Shown in pieces: positions 35,052 through 44,292 of a stretch of 64,000 bases of DNA (position 1 is its first letter; each line of letters starts with the position of its first letter). Origin of the DNA: Hyphomicrobium sp. GTDB lineage: Bacteria; Pseudomonadota; Alphaproteobacteria; Rhizobiales; Hyphomicrobiaceae. The stretch spans positions 124,001 through 188,000 of the forward strand of contig JAIEMV010000004.1 of NCBI GenBank assembly GCA_019751875.1. Direction: 5' to 3'. The position numbers and the translations under genes are program-made. A model generated the notes under the pieces. That model was given only the letters and a program-made list of their open reading frames with translations. It did no database searches and was not told where the DNA came from.

Positions 35052-37646
35052 CTACCAGCCGGGAGGACGGGCTGGCGGGGGCGCCGGCGCATTCCCAGGC
35101 GGCGCCGAGACTGGAGCCCATGCATCACTGGCTGCGGAGTAAGCTCCAGTTGATGTGCTGGAAGACGGGCTCGAACCTGCGGGCGTGCCGGTGTCACTCA
35201 CCTGGAAGCCGATAATCGAATAGGCGTCGTCAGGCTCCTCATTGGGCTTGAACGCTTCAAGAATGACTTGACTGTCGTTCGGGCCGGCGCGAAGTCCGGT
35301 CTTGAGGTTCACTCGGACCAGTTTCAGCCCGGGCGGGACGCGGAAAGGAGCGGCAGGCTCATCGGCCAAGGCACGCTTCATAAAATCGCCGAAGATCGGC
35401 GCCGCAACGCCGCCGCCGGTGCGGCCCTTGCCCATCGGTCGTGGCGTGTCGAAGCCGACGAAGACGCCGACAACGAGATCGGGCGTGTAGCCGACGAACC
35501 AGGCGTCGCGCTCTTCGTTGGTCGTACCGGTCTTGCCGGCGATTGGACGATTCAAGGATTTCAGCACTGTGGCGGTGCCGCGCTGGACGACGCCTTCCAG
35601 GATCGACGTCATTTGATAGGCGGTGTGCGGGTCTATGATCTGCTTGCGATCATCGGGGATCTCGGGCTCGGGCTGATTATCCCATGTCTCGGCCGTGCAC
35701 CCGATGCAGTCACGTGCATCGTGCTTCCAGACAGAGCGGCCCCAGCGGTCTTGGATCCGATCGATCAGCGTCGCACGGACTTGCTTGCCGCCGTTGGCCA
35801 GCATGCAGTAGGCGGTCGCCATGCGTAGCAGCGTCGTCTCACCCGCACCAAGCGACATCGAGAGCACCGGCAGCAGATCGTCATAGATTCCGAAGCGCTT
35901 GGCATACTCCGTGATAATCGGCATGCCGACATCCTGCGCCAGACGCACCGTCATCTGGTTGCGTGACTTCTCGACGCCAACGCGCAGAGTTGTCGGGCCG
36001 AACGATTTTTCCTTATCGTAGTTTTCCGGCTTCCAAATGTCTTGCCCTGGGCCTTGATCGATTTCGATTGGAGCGTCGAGGATGATCGAAGTGGGCTTAT
36101 ACCCGTTGTCGAGCGCGGCGGCGTATACGATCGGCTTGAACGAGGAGCCTGGCTGGCGCTTGGCCTGGATAACGCGATCGAACTGGCTCATTGCAAACGA
36201 GAAGCCGCCGGCTACAGCCAGTACGCGTCCGGTATGCGGATCCATGGCGACGAGCCCGCCGCCGACTTCAGGGATCTGCATCAAAGACCAGACACCGTCG
36301 AGTTTGCGCGGATCTTTCGGGGACACGTATATCACGTCGCTTGCCGCCAGAATGTCGGTGATCGCTTTCGGCGTCGTCTTGGTTGCCGGGACTTTCGCCC
36401 ACTTCACTTCGGCAAGCGTGATTTCGACCGCTTCGCGGTCCTTGGTAAGGGTACCGTCCTGTTGCCGCGACGGGCGCAAGCCTACGACGGCCTTGTCCTT
36501 GCCGACCTGGAGAACGACACCTAACCGCCAAGGAAGAATGTCGGACGGTATGTCGATCGCGCCAAGCGGCACGCCCCAATCGCCGGAAATGTCGATTTTC
36601 GATACGGGGCCGCGCCAGCCCTGGTCACGGTCGTACGCCACAAGGCCGTCGATGAGCGACAGGCGCGCCATCTCCTGGAGGCGCGGATTGAGAGTCGTGC
36701 GAACGGAGAGACCGCCAGCATACAATTTTTCTTCGCCGTACTGGGCGTGCAGCGAGCGACGGACTTCCTCGGCGAAATATTCTGCAGCGAAAATGTGGGC
36801 GCCGGACTGACGAAACTTCACCTCGATAGGCTTGGCTTTCGCCTCTGCCGCTTCCGCGGTCTTGATGAACCCGTTATCAGCCATCTGTTCGAGAATCCAG
36901 TTCCGGCGCTCGGTCGCCTTCTGGCGGTTGCGGAACGGATGGTAATTGTTAGGCGCCTTGGGGAGGGCTGCGAGATAAGCCGCCTCTTCGAGCGTCAGGT
37001 CCTTCAACTCCTTATTGAAGTAATTGAGCGAGGCCGCCGCCACGCCGTACGCTCCGATGCCGAGGTAGATTTCATTGAGGTAAAGCTCAAGAATCTTGTC
37101 CTTCGAATAGGCGCGCTCGATGCGAATGGCGAGGATGGCTTCTTTTATTTTGCGGTCGAAGGTGCGGTCGCTGGTCAGCAGGAAGTTCTTGGCGACCTGT
37201 TGGGTGATGGTTGATGCGCCCTGAATGCTGCCGCGACCCGTCGCTTTCGTTTCGATGTACTTGATGGCGGCGCGGGCCACGCCCTGCATGTCGATGCCGC
37301 CGTGCTCGTAGAAGCGGGCGTCCTCGGCGGAGAGAAACGCGGCGATCACTCGCTTCGGAATGGTATTAATGGGGACGAAGATACGCCGCTCGCGAGCGTA
37401 TTCAGCGATAAGCGACCCATCGTGCGCGTGGATGCGGGTCATCACTGGCGGTTCGTAGCGGGCGAGGCTTTCGTAATCCGGCAGGTCCTTGGAGGCCTCG
37501 AACAGAAGCCAGCCGACGGCGGCTGAGACGGCTACGAATGCGACGACGAACAGCCCAAAGCTCCAGCCGAGAAAGGTCAGCAGCAGACTTTTGCGACGCC
37601 GCTTCTTCTTCGGTTCTGCTGGTGGCGGGTAAACTGGGGCTCGCAT
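35052..37646 (-). CDS. mrcA: Penicillin-binding protein 1A (bifunctional peptidoglycan synthase)
   Basis: 864-residue class A PBP that polymerises and crosslinks peptidoglycan. A cytoplasmic basic stretch (PKKKRRRKS) precedes one membrane helix at about 20-50. The glycosyltransferase domain covers about 65-240 (SAEDARFYEHGGID with the catalytic Glu, GASTITQQVAKN). The transpeptidase domain has the serine motif SSFK (QPGSSFKPIVY), SRN and KTGTT. An OB-like insertion and a Pro/Ser-rich C-terminal tail of about 90 residues follow. The order amiC-mrcA-prfB is conserved in Hyphomicrobiales. 213 bases separate it from amiC; the reading direction is the same. Confidence 0.96.
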   Translation of the reverse strand: MRAPVYPPPAEPKKKRRRKSLLLTFLGWSFGLFVVAFVAVSAAVGWLLFEASKDLPDYESLARYEPPVMTRIHAHDGSLIAEYARERRIFVPINTIPKRVIAAFLSAEDARFYEHGGIDMQGVARAAIKYIETKATGRGSIQGASTITQQVAKNFLLTSDRTFDRKIKEAILAIRIERAYSKDKILELYLNEIYLGIGAYGVAAASLNYFNKELKDLTLEEAAYLAALPKAPNNYHPFRNRQKATERRNWILEQMADNGFIKTAEAAEAKAKPIEVKFRQSGAHIFAAEYFAEEVRRSLHAQYGEEKLYAGGLSVRTTLNPRLQEMARLSLIDGLVAYDRDQGWRGPVSKIDISGDWGVPLGAIDIPSDILPWRLGVVLQVGKDKAVVGLRPSRQQDGTLTKDREAVEITLAEVKWAKVPATKTTPKAITDILAASDVIYVSPKDPRKLDGVWSLMQIPEVGGGLVAMDPHTGRVLAVAGGFSFAMSQFDRVIQAKRQPGSSFKPIVYAAALDNGYKPTSIILDAPIEIDQGPGQDIWKPENYDKEKSFGPTTLRVGVEKSRNQMTVRLAQDVGMPIITEYAKRFGIYDDLLPVLSMSLGAGETTLLRMATAYCMLANGGKQVRATLIDRIQDRWGRSVWKHDARDCIGCTAETWDNQPEPEIPDDRKQIIDPHTAYQMTSILEGVVQRGTATVLKSLNRPIAGKTGTTNEERDAWFVGYTPDLVVGVFVGFDTPRPMGKGRTGGGVAAPIFGDFMKRALADEPAAPFRVPPGLKLVRVNLKTGLRAGPNDSQVILEAFKPNEEPDDAYSIIGFQVSDTGTPAGSSPSSSTSTGAYSAASDAWAPVSAPPGNAPAPPPARPPGW

Positions 37647-37859
37647 GCGATCCGGGAGTGGCCGCTGGCATCATCCTAAGGGCGACGCGACGGCGGTTAA
37701 GGCGACAGGCTCTTTGAACTCGGTCGTGAGGATGATTAGCCGACTTGCCGCAGCGCAGCAATGCCACCCAGCTAGATCATCATATTAGCATAAATTGTGG
37801 CGCCACGTCGTCCAGCGACTGTATCAACAGCATGCATCTTACTTCAGCGGCCGCAGCCC

Positions 37860-39227
37860 TCAGCGGGCGACGTCCGATCGCTTTGCAAAGTAGGCCTCGA
37901 CTGCCCCGGCGATCGAAGCGGCAACCTTCGCCTGCCATGCGACCGATTGCATCTGACGCGATTCGTCGGGATTGCTGACGTAGCCCAACTCCACCAGCAC
38001 GGATGGTGCGTGGGTCTGGCGCAGGACCTTGAAAGCGGCGGCGCGTTCTGGATCGCGGGACAGCGACACGTTCGACTTCAAACTGCGGACGAGGGTGCGC
38101 GAGAACTCTGCCGAAAAATTAGCAGTCTCCCGCTTCATCAGATCAATGAGGATATTCTTCACGTCGTCGTTGTCTTCGCCCTTCCCGACATCGAGACCTG
38201 CGATCAGGTCTGATGCGTTCTCTTTCTCTGCGATCGCCCGTGCTTCGGCGTCGGAGGCCCGTTCGGACAAGGTATAAATCGTGGCACCCTTGATCGACTG
38301 GGCGTAGGTCGACTCGATGCTGTCAGCGTGAATAGAGATAAACAGGTCCGACTCGGCCTTGCGGGATATCGCCAGCCGATCACTCAACGAGACGAAGACA
38401 TCGCTTGCGCGGGTCATGACGACCGTATAACGGCCAGTGCCTTCCAGTTGCGCCTGCACCCTTTTTGCGACGGCAAAAACCAGATTCTTTTCCAGCAGGT
38501 TACCCGCGCCCACCGCCCCGGGGTCTATCCCGCCGTGCCCCGGATCAATAACGATAACCGGCTTGTTTTGATCTGCCTTCGGTGGCGCAGCTGGCGCGCG
38601 ATCGTCCGTGGCTACGGCGGGGGCAGTATCCGCCGCTTGGCGACCACCGCCCGTTCCCTCGCCAAAGGCGGCCGGATTGCTGGGCCGGAGTTCCACTGTC
38701 AGGACGACGCCGGAACCTGAGCGGGCGTTGGTCATCGCGGCCTTGGCTATCGTCACCGGGCCGGTCGTGTCGAGCACGATACGTGCCTTGCCCTCGGCGA
38801 ATTGCCCGTAGCGGTAGGCCTGAACGAGACCGCGACCGTCCCGTCCTGCATCCGCTGGCAATGTGAAGCCGACATCAGGAAGATCGATGATGACGCGATA
38901 GGGATTGGCCAATGAATAGACTTCGGCCGTGACACCACGAGTGAGCGTGAGTTGAAATACCGTCTCTTTCTGATCACCCAGAACGTCGATCGCAGTCGCC
39001 TCCGAGGCATGGGACGCCGCGATGAGGGACGCTGAGGTCGTCTCGACCGGGTCAGACGTCTTCTTCTCGACGACGGTTTCGGCGCTAGCACCGGCGGCTA
39101 GCCACTGGAAAATGACAGGCAATTCGCTCTGGGCGATTGCGTCACTCGAGCCAAGCCACGGCAAGGCCGCCGCAGCGAGAGCGGCGGCCACAACGGCTCG
39201 AACCTGTTTCGGAAGGCCCCCCGGCAT
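37860..39227 (-). CDS. amiC: N-acetylmuramoyl-L-alanine amidase (AmiC type)
   Basis: 455-residue periplasmic amidase that splits septal peptidoglycan for daughter-cell separation. A signal peptide (residues 1-32, ending SSDAIAQS) is followed by an AMIN domain (about 70-170, VFQLTLTRGVTAEVYSLANPY) that targets it to the septum, then Amidase_3 (about 225-450). Zinc ligands and catalytic residues are in VIDPGHGGIDPGA, FISIHADS and SVLVELGYVSN. ATG 39227 has AGGAAG only two bases away, so the start is slightly uncertain. The gene is divergent from rne with 925 bases between them. Confidence 0.93.
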   Translation of the reverse strand: MPGGLPKQVRAVVAAALAAAALPWLGSSDAIAQSELPVIFQWLAAGASAETVVEKKTSDPVETTSASLIAASHASEATAIDVLGDQKETVFQLTLTRGVTAEVYSLANPYRVIIDLPDVGFTLPADAGRDGRGLVQAYRYGQFAEGKARIVLDTTGPVTIAKAAMTNARSGSGVVLTVELRPSNPAAFGEGTGGGRQAADTAPAVATDDRAPAAPPKADQNKPVIVIDPGHGGIDPGAVGAGNLLEKNLVFAVAKRVQAQLEGTGRYTVVMTRASDVFVSLSDRLAISRKAESDLFISIHADSIESTYAQSIKGATIYTLSERASDAEARAIAEKENASDLIAGLDVGKGEDNDDVKNILIDLMKRETANFSAEFSRTLVRSLKSNVSLSRDPERAAAFKVLRQTHAPSVLVELGYVSNPDESRQMQSVAWQAKVAASIAGAVEAYFAKRSDVAR

Positions 39228-40152
39228 CTTCCTGCGCTTGTCCTTGGCTTTTGGAAAAAGATCAGAATCTGCCGCAGCTTAACAAATAATTTGCCGTTCC
39301 GCTCCAGGCTATACGTTGGGTTGGTGGCCTGCGGTCAGCTTAACACGCTTGTCACCAGGACCGCGAACCCGTTACACTTCCTATGCGTTCTGTTTCTCCG
39401 CGCCTCGTCGGAGCCGATGGAAGACGCGCGTCAGACCCTTGAGCCGTTGTGTGCAAACGCAAATATGTGGCCAGGATCTGGTCGGCCGCGTCGACTGGCC
39501 GGCCGTTCGATCAGACGGGTGTTCGCGCGGATCGGCGAAGAACTGGAAGAGTTCTCGAGCGGCGGCCACCTCCTTGAGCCCATAGGAGCGGTGCCGGACC
39601 CACGGTCCTCTCAAGTTTTTTCAGCCGAAACGGCCGCGCCGCGACGGAACGGACGCGCTGTCCATGCCTGCGGCTTGCTCGGGGCCCATTGAAAGGGGGC
39701 CCCAGAGCCGCATCCCTGAAGGCATCTGTCGCGATGAGCGACGCGTGGTGCCCTGCCCCATGAACCCGCCTTCCGGCGAGCTTAGGCGAGCCGGTGCAGG
39801 CTAACGTGAACTTCGAGAATGCCCATTTTGCGTGCAGTCAACCCGAAAGCCGCGACGCTCTTGCGAGCCGATGGCTTGCGCCGCCCGGCTGGCCCAGCCG
39901 GAGAGCGTATGCGCGCAGCTTTGTCACGTGTGCCTGGCGACTCCCCCGTGGGGAGCCGGCCGCAAGGCGCGTTTAGAATTTGGCCTTGCGACTCCCCCGC
40001 GGGGAGCCGGCCGCAAGGCTTTGAGCCCAACAATTCATTTCATCCGTCAACCCCACCCAATGTGCGCGCCCACGGCATTTTGATCGTCGAGGGAGGCTTT
40101 GAGCCTTCTACCGGCCCTGTGCCAAGCCGGCGCTGCCCAAGGAACTCGGCAC
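39228..40152. other. Long divergent leader region of amiC and rne (925 bp)
   Basis: No convincing gene is present; the reading frames found here have poor codon character and no ribosome site. An AT-rich patch at 39277-39296 (TTAACAAATAATTTGCC) may hold the amiC promoter. GAACT-N5-AGTTC forms a small dyad at 39538-39552. The palindromic repeat pair at 39937-40019 lies about 135 bases before the rne start. RNase E leaders are typically long and structured because the enzyme cleaves its own mRNA for autoregulation, and that would explain the length. Confidence 0.5.
39937..40019. repeat. Pair of palindromic repeats in the rne leader
   Basis: Two 32-base copies begin at 39937 and 39988 and differ at one base in the loop. 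Each has the hairpin CTCCCC-CGY-GGGGAG followed by CCGGCCGCAAGGC. In the second copy an outer stem GCCTTGCG (39983-39990) / CGCAAGGC (40012-40019) encloses the inner one, giving a long stable structure. The core GCGACTCC...GGAGCCGGCC is shared with the three-copy repeat at 24.2 kb. Confidence 0.8.
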
Positions 40153-43100
40153 ATGTCCAACAACAAAATGCTCATCGATGCGACGCATCCGGAGGAGACC
40201 CGGGTCGTTGTTCTGCGTGACGGCCGCGTAGAGGAATTCGATTACGAAAGCGCCGCACGCAAACTGCTACGGGGCAACATTTATCTTGCCAAAGTGACCC
40301 GCGTGGAGCCCTCGCTCCAGGCGGCCTTCGTCGACTACGGCGGAAATCGCCACGGCTTCCTGGCCTTTAACGAAATTCATCCCGACTACTACCAGATCCC
40401 GATGGCCGACCGGCAGGCGCTTCTCGAAGAAGAAGCCGCAGCCGAAGCGGCCGAGGAAGCAGCGGCGGATGCTCATGCCGAGCGCATGGCGCGGCGCCGG
40501 CAGCGCCCGCAGGGGGGGCAGCGTCGTGAGCAGGCTCCTGGGACCGGTGAACAGCCGGTACTTGGGCACGATCAGCACGACGAGGATCACAGCCCCGACG
40601 ACCACAATCATGACCAAGATAGCGTCAACCACGACGATCACCTCGAGGATGATCACCCTGACCATCAGGAAAGCCTCGATGATCCGCGCCACACGGTCTT
40701 AGCGCACGACGCACACGGCGCCGATGACGTGATTTCAGAAGACTTGCCAGAACCTGAAGTCGTCGGCGGTTTTGAGCCATCGCACGACCATGAGGAAGCG
40801 GACCCTGGGGATTTAGAAGGCGACGATCTCGAACGAGACGAGCAGGACGACCGTACCGCTGCTGAGACAGATGCTCCGACGGCCATTGGCCTCGTTGAAA
40901 ACGAGACCGTGGAAGTGGTTGCTGCCACACCTGCCGAGCCCGAAACAGTCGAAACGGGTTCGGAGGACGCGCTCGAAGAACTGCCATCGCGCCCTCGGCG
41001 GCGGCCGCGGTCATACAAGATTCAGGAAGTCATCAAGCGGCGCCAAGTCATCCTGGTGCAGGTCGTCAAGGAAGAGCGCGGCAACAAAGGTGCGGCGCTG
41101 ACCACCTACCTGTCGCTCGCCGGCCGCTACACGGTTCTCATGCCGAACACGGCACGGGGCGGCGGGATCAGCCGCAAGATCACCAACCCACAGGACCGCA
41201 AGCGTCTCAAGTCCATCGCCGCGGAGCTCGACGTGCCGGAAGGTATGGGGCTGATTATCCGCACGGCGGGTGCTGCGCGGACCCAGCAGGAAATCAAGCG
41301 AGACTACGAATATTTGCTTCGCCTTTGGGAAAGCGTGCGCGATCTGACGCTGCAATCGACTGCGCCGAGCCTAGTTTACGAGGAAGGCAACCTGATCAAG
41401 CGTTCGATCCGCGACCTCTATAACAAGGACGTGGAAGAGGTCATCGTTGCCGGCGACGTTGCACACGGAGAAGCACGCGATTTCATGCGCATGCTCATGC
41501 CGAGCCACGCCAAGAATGTGTTGCTGCATTCCTCGGCAGAACCGCTGTTCAACAAATACGGGATCGAGCGTCAGCTGAACGCCATGTTCAGCCCGTTCGT
41601 GACGCTGAAGTCGGGCGGCTATCTCGTCATCAACCAGACCGAAGCGCTCGTTGCCATCGACGTGAACTCGGGTAAGTCGACCCGTGAATTCTCGATCGAG
41701 GAGACGGCCTACAATACCAATCTCGAGGCTGCTGACGAAATCGCGCGCCAGTTGAAGCTGCGCGACCTTGCGGGTCTCATCGTCATCGACTTCATTGATA
41801 TGGAGGAGAAGCGCAACAACCGCTCCGTCGAGCGGCGCCTCAAAGATGCGCTTCGCTTCGACAGGGCTCGCATTCAGCTCGGCCGGATCTCACATTTCGG
41901 CCTGATGGAGATGTCGCGACAGCGGCTGAGGACCGGCGTGCTCGAGGGATCGACGACCCAGTGCCCGCACTGTCAGGGCACAGGGATCATCCGCTCTACC
42001 GAGAGTGTCGCGCTCGCCGTTCTGCGCGGTATCGAGGATGCGCTGATGGCCGGGCACCCCTCGTCTCTCATTGCCACCACGACGGCGCTGGTCGCGCTCT
42101 ATATTCTCAACAACAAGCGCAAGTTCATAACCGAGCTGGAAGCGCATCACGGCATCTCGATTTCGGTCCAAGCGAGCGATAAGCTGCAGGGTGCCAACTT
42201 CACAATCGAAAAGACGCAGGCGCGCATTGATGCGCCGGCGCGCCGGAATGAACGGACCGCGGTCAACATGGACTGGGGTTTTGAAGGCGACGACAGCGGT
42301 GCCGCCGAGTCCCTAGAGGACGAGCGCCCTTCTGCCTCGGACGGTGTTCGGTTCGTCGGCGAAATCAATGACGAAGAGGCTGAGCCAGATCGTCCGCGCA
42401 CCCGCGAAGGTCGCGGAGGTCGCGATGAAGGTCGCGGAGAAGGCCGGGAAGCGCGCGACAATGGCAATGGTGAGGACGGAGGCCGTGGCCGCCGCCGTCG
42501 ACGCCGCCGTGGGAGGCGCGGTGGCGAACGCAGCGGACGGGGCGAGGAACGCGCAGACGATCGTGGCGAGATTCGAGCCATGTCGAATGGGCCTGGCTTC
42601 GATGACGCAGATGAGGGCGATGACTTTGGCTCAGAAGCCGTGGGTGAGGCGGAACTGATCGAAACAGCGGGCGAAGAGGCCGGCTTTGAAGGTCCCGGAC
42701 AGGCTGGAGAAGGCGGCGATCGGGGTGGCCGCCGCCGGCGTCGCGGGCGTCGGGGTGGACGCCGTGGTCGCGGACGTGATCGGGATCAGACCGGTGCGGC
42801 TGGCGCCCGTGCTGAAGATACAAACGGCTACCCAATCCGGGCGCATGTGACAGAAGACTTCGTGGACGATTTCGCTGGTCCAGCCGGCGTCGACACGAAC
42901 CCTGAAGCTACCGACACCACGGTCGCCGAAACACGGCTGCCGGTGTATGAGGCGCCGGCACGCCAAACGCCTACTTATTCTGAGCCGGAGGTCGGCGCTC
43001 AGCCGGATGCAGTAGTGAGTGCAGCTCCAGGCCGGCGCGTTACCGAACCGACTGCGAGCGAACCGAAGATCGAGCGGGTGGTGGTGACGCCAGATCAGGC

Positions 43101-43176
43101 AACGGCAGCAGCATCCGAAACCGTAAGTGAACAGCCTGTGCGGAAGGGCTGGTGGCAGCGCCGCTTGGGTACCTAG
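40153..43176 (+). CDS. rne: Ribonuclease E
   Basis: 1007-residue endoribonuclease E, the core of the RNA degradosome. The S1 domain is split: first part at 40-80 (GNIYLAKVTRVEPSLQAAFVDYG), second at about 283-335. Between them is a 200-residue acidic insert, of which residues 139-190 hold 12 His and many Asp. Catalytic acids are in AIDVNSGKS and VIDFIDMEE, and the zinc-link is CPHCQGTG. The C-terminal 280 residues are disordered with alternating Arg-rich (RRRRRGRRGG) and acidic blocks, expected to bind RNA and partners. ATG 40153 is chosen (AAGGAA 9 bases upstream); the frame opens at 40099. The 3' end has a terminator. Confidence 0.96.
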   Translation: MSNNKMLIDATHPEETRVVVLRDGRVEEFDYESAARKLLRGNIYLAKVTRVEPSLQAAFVDYGGNRHGFLAFNEIHPDYYQIPMADRQALLEEEAAAEAAEEAAADAHAERMARRRQRPQGGQRREQAPGTGEQPVLGHDQHDEDHSPDDHNHDQDSVNHDDHLEDDHPDHQESLDDPRHTVLAHDAHGADDVISEDLPEPEVVGGFEPSHDHEEADPGDLEGDDLERDEQDDRTAAETDAPTAIGLVENETVEVVAATPAEPETVETGSEDALEELPSRPRRRPRSYKIQEVIKRRQVILVQVVKEERGNKGAALTTYLSLAGRYTVLMPNTARGGGISRKITNPQDRKRLKSIAAELDVPEGMGLIIRTAGAARTQQEIKRDYEYLLRLWESVRDLTLQSTAPSLVYEEGNLIKRSIRDLYNKDVEEVIVAGDVAHGEARDFMRMLMPSHAKNVLLHSSAEPLFNKYGIERQLNAMFSPFVTLKSGGYLVINQTEALVAIDVNSGKSTREFSIEETAYNTNLEAADEIARQLKLRDLAGLIVIDFIDMEEKRNNRSVERRLKDALRFDRARIQLGRISHFGLMEMSRQRLRTGVLEGSTTQCPHCQGTGIIRSTESVALAVLRGIEDALMAGHPSSLIATTTALVALYILNNKRKFITELEAHHGISISVQASDKLQGANFTIEKTQARIDAPARRNERTAVNMDWGFEGDDSGAAESLEDERPSASDGVRFVGEINDEEAEPDRPRTREGRGGRDEGRGEGREARDNGNGEDGGRGRRRRRRRGRRGGERSGRGEERADDRGEIRAMSNGPGFDDADEGDDFGSEAVGEAELIETAGEEAGFEGPGQAGEGGDRGGRRRRRGRRGGRRGRGRDRDQTGAAGARAEDTNGYPIRAHVTEDFVDDFAGPAGVDTNPEATDTTVAETRLPVYEAPARQTPTYSEPEVGAQPDAVVSAAPGRRVTEPTASEPKIERVVVTPDQATAAASETVSEQPVRKGWWQRRLGT

Positions 43177-43213
43177 CGAACCTGTCGCACCCGCGGTAGT
43201 TGCAGACGAACAG

Positions 43214-43240
43214 AAAACCGGGCTTCGCGCCCGGTTTTTT
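43214..43240 (+). terminator. Intrinsic terminator of rne
   Basis: AAAACCGGGC-TTC-GCGCCCGGTTTTTT: the arms CCGGGC and GCCCGG, extended by A-T pairs, are followed by six T. It begins 37 bases after the rne stop. Confidence 0.92.
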
Positions 43241-43588
43241 GCTTTTGACTTAGGGACTTGCGTAATCGGACGCTGGCGGCTGGTCCGCCTTGCACTTGTC
43301 GTCGCACCGCCCCGCCTGCGGGTGTTAGGCGTCAAATTTTCACCATAAGGTCCCGGCTGTTGGCGGTTGTCGTGCAGTGTTCGCATCTCGTGTGCAGCGC
43401 AGCAGACCAATGCCGAACGGGGAAGGGGTCAGTCAAACACGAGTGAGGCAACAGGTTATCTTGACCGTTGCTGTGCGCCGTCGGTGGCGAATAACTCGGG
43501 CAAGACTTCAAAGTACAGCAACAGCTGTCAGATCTTCTCTCGAATGCCGGAATACCGGTCAGTCAGACGATAAAAAATTGGAGTAAGC
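43241..43588. other. Intergenic region upstream of the M15-like gene (348 bp)
   Basis: I see no gene in this stretch. Short open frames run through it but without ribosome sites or coding character. It must contain the promoter of the secreted peptidase at 43589; TTGACC at about 43461 could be a -35 element, but no well-spaced -10 follows. The Shine-Dalgarno GGAG at 43579-43582 is the only firm signal. Confidence 0.4.
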
Positions 43589-44161
43589 ATGAGCACTCGT
43601 TTTCTGTCGATCGCCGCCGCCCTAGCCGGCGTCGCCCTCTCGGTCACTGGTGCCGAAGCCCGGCCCCACTCGGACAAGACGTCGGCATGGGCCGACCGTC
43701 CGTCGATCGCAAAGAACTACACGGTGAAGTCGAATTCCCGGTATGCCGCCAAGTCGAAGGGCAAGCGCACGGCGAAGTACGGCAAGAAGCGCAACTACGC
43801 CGGCAAGAAGGGCCTGAAATCGCGCTCGTTCACGAAGTACGCTTCTGGGGGCACGTCGCGGTCATGCCTTCAGCCGCAGGCCCGTGCTCTCCTCAATCGT
43901 ATTGAAAGCCAGTTCGGCCCTGTCTCGATCGTGTCGACCTGCCGGGCCGGTGCGGTGATCGCCACAAGCGGCAAGCCGTCGAAGCATCGTTACGGTCTGG
44001 CGATTGACTTTGATGCCGGTAGCCGAAAGGGCGCGATCGTCAACTGGCTGATCAAGAACCATCATTCGGGTGGCACGATGACTTATCGCGACATGGGCCA
44101 CATCCACGTCGACATCGGCGCTCGCTTCGTGTCGCTCAGCGCCAACAGCGGCCGCGGTTGA
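43589..44161 (+). CDS. Secreted M15/DUF882-like peptidase domain protein
   Basis: 190-residue exported protein. The signal peptide ends at GAEARPH (residue about 26). Residues 45-90 are a very basic Lys/Tyr/Ser-rich segment (KSKGKRTAKYGKKRNYAGKK) that could bind the cell wall or nucleic acid. The C-terminal 100 residues resemble the D-Ala-D-Ala carboxypeptidase fold of peptidase M15 / DUF882: STCRAGA, SKHRYGLAIDFD (His and Asp ligands) and GHIHVDIG (third ligand). Two Cys (RSCLQP and STCRAG) may form a disulfide. It probably acts on peptidoglycan. GGAG lies six bases before ATG 43589. A strong terminator follows. Confidence 0.8.
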   Translation: MSTRFLSIAAALAGVALSVTGAEARPHSDKTSAWADRPSIAKNYTVKSNSRYAAKSKGKRTAKYGKKRNYAGKKGLKSRSFTKYASGGTSRSCLQPQARALLNRIESQFGPVSIVSTCRAGAVIATSGKPSKHRYGLAIDFDAGSRKGAIVNWLIKNHHSGGTMTYRDMGHIHVDIGARFVSLSANSGRG

Positions 44162-44191
44162 TCGTTCAGACCCGTCTTCGTCAATGTCGCG

Positions 44192-44225
44192 GAGGGGGAG
44201 GTGGCAATGCTGCCTCCCCCTCTTT
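44192..44225 (+). terminator. Intrinsic terminator of the M15-like gene
   Basis: Perfect 10-bp stem GAGGGGGAGG / CCTCCCCCTC with an 11-base loop (TGGCAATGCTG), followed by TTT. It starts 30 bases after the stop codon. Confidence 0.85.
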
Positions 44226-44292
44226 GCGTGACCAGGGGTAAAGCCGAGTTAAGCCCTTTTGTTAGGCCGCCTTTTACCGCGATCGACTACTC

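Noticed and set aside
39291-39692. Possible 133-residue ORF in the rne leader
   Set aside because: No ribosome site, unusual composition and no recognisable motif; better explained as part of the leader or promoter region.
43461-43490. TTGACC near 43461 as a sigma70 promoter for the M15-like gene
   Set aside because: The nearest AT-rich hexamer is about 22 bases away, too far for a normal -10 element.
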